64,000 nucleotides of DNA, taken from Cyanobacterium aponinum PCC 10605. GTDB taxonomy: Bacteria > Cyanobacteriota > Cyanobacteriia > Cyanobacteriales > Cyanobacteriaceae. The stretch covers positions 3,596,001 to 3,660,000 of the forward strand of contig NC_019776.1 of the NCBI RefSeq assembly GCF_000317675.1. Direction: 5' to 3'. Below are positions 61,841-64,000 of this stretch, piece by piece; position 1 is the stretch's first letter; each line of letters starts with the position of its first letter. The notes under the pieces were generated by a model that saw only the letters and a list, made by a program, of their open reading frames with translations, ran no database searches and was not told the origin of the DNA. The position numbers and the translations under genes are program-made.

Positions 61841-62125
61841 TTAATCATTAGAAGAGGGATTTAAAACTGTAATGTTGTCTCTATTTTCTGCTTTTTCAGC
61901 TAAAACTTCGGCTTGTGCTTCTGCCACTAAGTCTCCCAATTGTTCTCCAGTTTCAGCTATCGTTTCTTTTGTTTTTTGATATAAAATAACTCCTGTTTTA
62001 ATAGTAGCTTTAGCCACTGGCTTGAGTAAAGAAGCCACTGTTGGAGCGATAATCACCGCACCTACACCAATAGCAATAGTTTTAAGAGGGTCATTTTGGT
62101 ACATATTTTTTATTTTATCTAGCAT
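61841..62125 (-). CDS. DUF5132 protein
   Basis: A 94-residue protein that matches the DUF5132 pattern: MYQNDPLKTIAIGVGAVIIA, then PTVASLLKPVAKATIKTGVI. One hydrophobic helix lies in residues about 14-31, followed by an amphipathic helix and an acidic, Ala/Glu-rich tail. I chose ATG 62125 because AAGGAG lies just before it; the upstream frame is unlikely. It lies between the HMA_2-like gene and FeoA, same strand. Function unknown; a metal-ATPase accessory is inferred. Confidence 0.78.
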   Translation of the reverse strand: MLDKIKNMYQNDPLKTIAIGVGAVIIAPTVASLLKPVAKATIKTGVILYQKTKETIAETGEQLGDLVAEAQAEVLAEKAENRDNITVLNPSSND

Positions 62126-62201
62126 TATTTTCTCCTTGCAAATTAACTTAGTAAATACTGATGAAAGTATCAATTAAAGAAGGTTATTGTTTTCCCTTAT
62201 A

Positions 62202-62432
62202 TTAGTCTTGAGAGACATAGATAATAGAAGCTGTTTCTTTATCTAAAGCAGTTCTACTTTTACCCACCGAAAGCACATAGGAAGGGAATTTACTTTCAAG
62301 GGAAATATTGACTCCTTGAATCACCCCCATTGCCATCAAATGACGAATAATTCCTTCATCTTGGGTTTCTAATTTTGCAACTATAGCTTGTGAGCCTACT
62401 TTTAAATCTGACAAAGGAAAATAATTCGACAT
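62202..62432 (-). CDS. feoA: FeoA-family SH3-like protein
   Basis: A 76-residue FeoA protein: LKVGSQAIVAKLETQDEGII, HLMAMGVIQGVNISLESKFP and the end DKETASIIYVSQD. FeoA is a small beta-barrel that supports the FeoB Fe2+ transporter. There is no FeoB here; the neighbours are DUF5132 and the P-type ATPase, so it may serve those. Same-strand row 62432 to 61222, with moderate gaps. Confidence 0.85.
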   Translation of the reverse strand: MSNYFPLSDLKVGSQAIVAKLETQDEGIIRHLMAMGVIQGVNISLESKFPSYVLSVGKSRTALDKETASIIYVSQD

Positions 62433-63057
62433 ATTAAACCTCTATTTGACAATAAAACAATTAATTATTCTTAATTGAATAGTGAAAATTATTAACTTCC
62501 TCATATTCATAATAGCAATCTTTACTTTTTTGATCAATTATTTATTTTAACCTTTTGTTAACTATTTTTATCAGTAAAAAAATGTCACTTTTATTAATTT
62601 TAAAAAATCACTTTACACATTCCATGACTAGAAAAATGTTTGTTGATGTAATTTTTCCTGATTCTCCTTCGATAGCTATCACTTTCTTGACAAAAATATA
62701 GCTATATTTCTCACATTTTTTCCTTTCGAGTGAAAAACGATTATTTCAATAATAGATTTTTAAAGATTATGGTTCTTCAGAGTGTGGTTATGATAAATTA
62801 ATAAAAAATAACTCCCATAACCCTTATTGAATAGTGTTTATAGTAAAATAAAAACTAAAAGTTTATAAATTATTATTTTATTATTTAATAATCCCCTCTT
62901 GCCTCTTGCCTTTCAGCCTACCCTAACTAATAATTTACACGACGAGAAGTGATAGAGGCAAAATTATTAATTGTTAATTTTTATTAAGATATAATTTTAA
63001 TGCAAATATTATGCAATAATTCCTGAGAGGAAGTTTATTAGTTGTAAAGGTATTGTT
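62433..63057. repeat. Long AT-rich gap with repeat at 62836
   Basis: No gene. About 62836-62950 repeats the block near 21350 (GTTTATAGTAAAATAAAAAC, TAAAAGTTTATAAATTATTA, CAGCCTACCCTAAC). The rest is AT-rich, without an obvious Fur box or terminator. It separates divergent feoA and the DUF5132-like gene and must hold both promoters. Confidence 0.5.
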
Positions 63058-63279
63058 ATGGCTTTAGTACATTGGGATAAGTCGGTTTTAACATTACATC
63101 TGAAAGAAATGATGGAAGATCACCAAAAAGGCGATCGCACCGCTCTCTTGGGATTAGGTGCTATTGTTATGGGTACAGTATTCATTCCTGCTACTGTAAA
63201 GTTAGGTAAACCGTTATTGAAAAGTATGATCAAAAGTAGTTTATATCTTTCTTCTAGCATCAAAAAAAATCATTCTTAA
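63058..63279 (+). CDS. Second DUF5132-like small protein
   Basis: A 73-residue protein with one hydrophobic helix (TALLGLGAIVMGTVFIPATV, about residues 29-48) then KLGKPLLKSMIKSSLYL. This has the same order as DUF5132 (hydrophobic GVGAVIIAPTV then LLKPVAKATIK), and the N-terminus VHWDKSVLTLHLKEMM differs. It lies divergent from feoA. GCGATCGC lies in the reading frame. A distant paralogue of 61841-62125, the assignment is by pattern. Confidence 0.55.
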   Translation: MALVHWDKSVLTLHLKEMMEDHQKGDRTALLGLGAIVMGTVFIPATVKLGKPLLKSMIKSSLYLSSSIKKNHS

Positions 63280-63510
63280 TTAAATCATCGTTATAAGTAA
63301 TAGATTTCAAAGAAAGAAGTAAATTTATTAGGATAAATTATTATTAAAATTTGGGCTTCCGTTACAAGAGGTAAGTGTTATTAACAACAGATGAGAAAAG
63401 GTAATTCTCATTTCGTCTTAGAATCCTACCTCGAATTTAACAGTTAATTTTTAGGTAGAGAGGTTATTAGCAGGGGTGCATTTGTGATAGTTAAAGGGAT
63501 TAAGTTATCG
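63280..63510. other. Gap without recognised features
   Basis: An AT-rich gap between the DUF5132-like gene and the ketolase stop. No hairpin or repeat is recognised with confidence. Confidence 0.5.
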
Positions 63511-64000
63511 TTACCCCATGTTATGGACTCTCAAATGGGGTAATTGCCACCAAGGAAGAGAAGGATAGCGATGATGTTCTTGATGATAACTGAAATGATA
63601 ACAGGTAATTAAAGACAATAATATCGGTAAATGAAGACTCTTAATTGCACCTAAACTATATTGATTATCCTGATGATGACGATGGGGTAAAAAAGTCCCA
63701 AAAAAGAATAGTTGTAACGAACTAAAAATTAAAGGTAAAGCCCAAAATAAAAGTAAATTTAACCAGTGAATGTGAAAAAGATTAACAATTATTAAAATTA
63801 ATAAACATAGACGACACAAATTTAAAAAACTGACATATTTTCCCATAAATCTAAAATACCAAAAGCAAAAATTTGGGTTATGCTCATGAAAGTCTGGATC
63901 AAGACTCGTACCAGTGAAACGATGATGCAAATAATGTTTTTCCCTTAAATCTCTGAAAGATAACCCCCCATATAAAATTAAAGCTAAAGCTGCGATCGCA
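63511..64000 (-). CDS. crtW: Beta-carotene ketolase CrtW type, 3' part (runs off right edge)
   Basis: The frame is open to position 64000 (LILYGGLSFRDLREKHYLHH and onward). It matches the C-terminal two-thirds of CrtW: KHYLHHRFTGTSLDPDFH, SSLQLFFFGTFLPHRH and YHFSYHQEHHRYPSLPWWQLP. These histidine clusters bind the di-iron centre. CrtW adds 4-keto groups to beta-carotene to make echinenone and canthaxanthin. The first HxxxH cluster (HDAMHG in the family) lies beyond the window. A shorter reading from TTG 63930 is an artefact. Confidence 0.87.
   Translation of the reverse strand, partial: AIAALALILYGGLSFRDLREKHYLHHRFTGTSLDPDFHEHNPNFCFWYFRFMGKYVSFLNLCRLCLLILIIVNLFHIHWLNLLLFWALPLIFSSLQLFFFGTFLPHRHHQDNQYSLGAIKSLHLPILLSLITCYHFSYHQEHHRYPSLPWWQLPHLRVHNMG

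Noticed and set aside
63511-63930. 139-residue ketolase reading from TTG
   Set aside because: The frame is open upstream to the window edge with clear CrtW sequence, so the start is outside.

Overview
The window is a stretch of cyanobacterial chromosome. It is AT-rich and carries dozens of copies of the HIP1 octamer GCGATCGC. It encodes cyanobacterium-specific genes: psbI, psb28, chlD, raf1 (Rubisco assembly), cytM, sasA (Kai clock output kinase), clpR/clpP3, ycf51, gap2, DUF1816, DUF4079 and, at the right edge, a CrtW-type carotenoid ketolase. The gene style and intergenic repeats fit a unicellular or small-genome cyanobacterium of the Geminocystis/Cyanobacterium type. That placement is inference, because there is no rRNA to anchor it.

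Layout. 1-4.5 kb: 5' part of fructose-bisphosphate aldolase, a Spy/CpxP-like periplasmic protein, a VapBC-like pair and chlD. 4.5-7.8 kb: an accessory strip on one strand with four small two-gene modules (RelE-type pair, DUF433/DUF5615, HicB/HicA, DUF6883/DUF4926), separated by one recurring 38-45 nt repeat that often ends in a TATAAT box. Two of the toxin genes (DUF5615 and HicA) are frameshifted while their antitoxins are intact. 7.8-20.8 kb: psbI, a flavin monooxygenase, cysteine desulfurase, an Hpt protein, obgE, a PH-domain protein, a methyltransferase, an amino-acid ABC transporter (fused binding protein-permease plus ATPase) and a viroplasmin-type RNase H. 20.8-31.9 kb: nested miniature transposons, ychF, hpnI (apparently frameshifted at a T tract), raf1, a CsgG-like protein, a second miniature transposon, a structured RNA that resembles 6S RNA, rimI, cytM, ndbB, hpnK, tRNA-Gln(TTG), rsmI and rpmB. 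32-44.9 kb: a TnpB-only IS605-type element, DUF4079, a histidine kinase, an unusual S8 protease, atx1, cysE, argD, a pentapeptide protein, gap2 and clpR-clpP3. 45-57 kb: DUF1816, ycf51, sasA, a TPR protein, a Zn/Mn-type ABC permease, a 1134-residue TPR-CHAT protease, psb28 and a LapA-like membrane protein. 57-64 kb: gene remnants, a P1B-like P-type ATPase with SMP in place of the usual CPC, and a matching set of small genes (HMA_2-like, DUF5132, FeoA, a second DUF5132-like). Four antisense toxin-antitoxin genes (HigBA, MntA-HepT) lie inside that set. The partial ketolase follows.

Intergenic space is full of repeats: heptamer arrays (STRR type), two palindromic families, a composite repeat that often sits just after stop codons, and two families of miniature inverted-repeat elements. 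The two systems most worth a closer look are the repeat-punctuated toxin-antitoxin strip (4.5-7.8 kb) and the P-type ATPase/HMA_2/DUF5132/FeoA group (57.5-63.3 kb).
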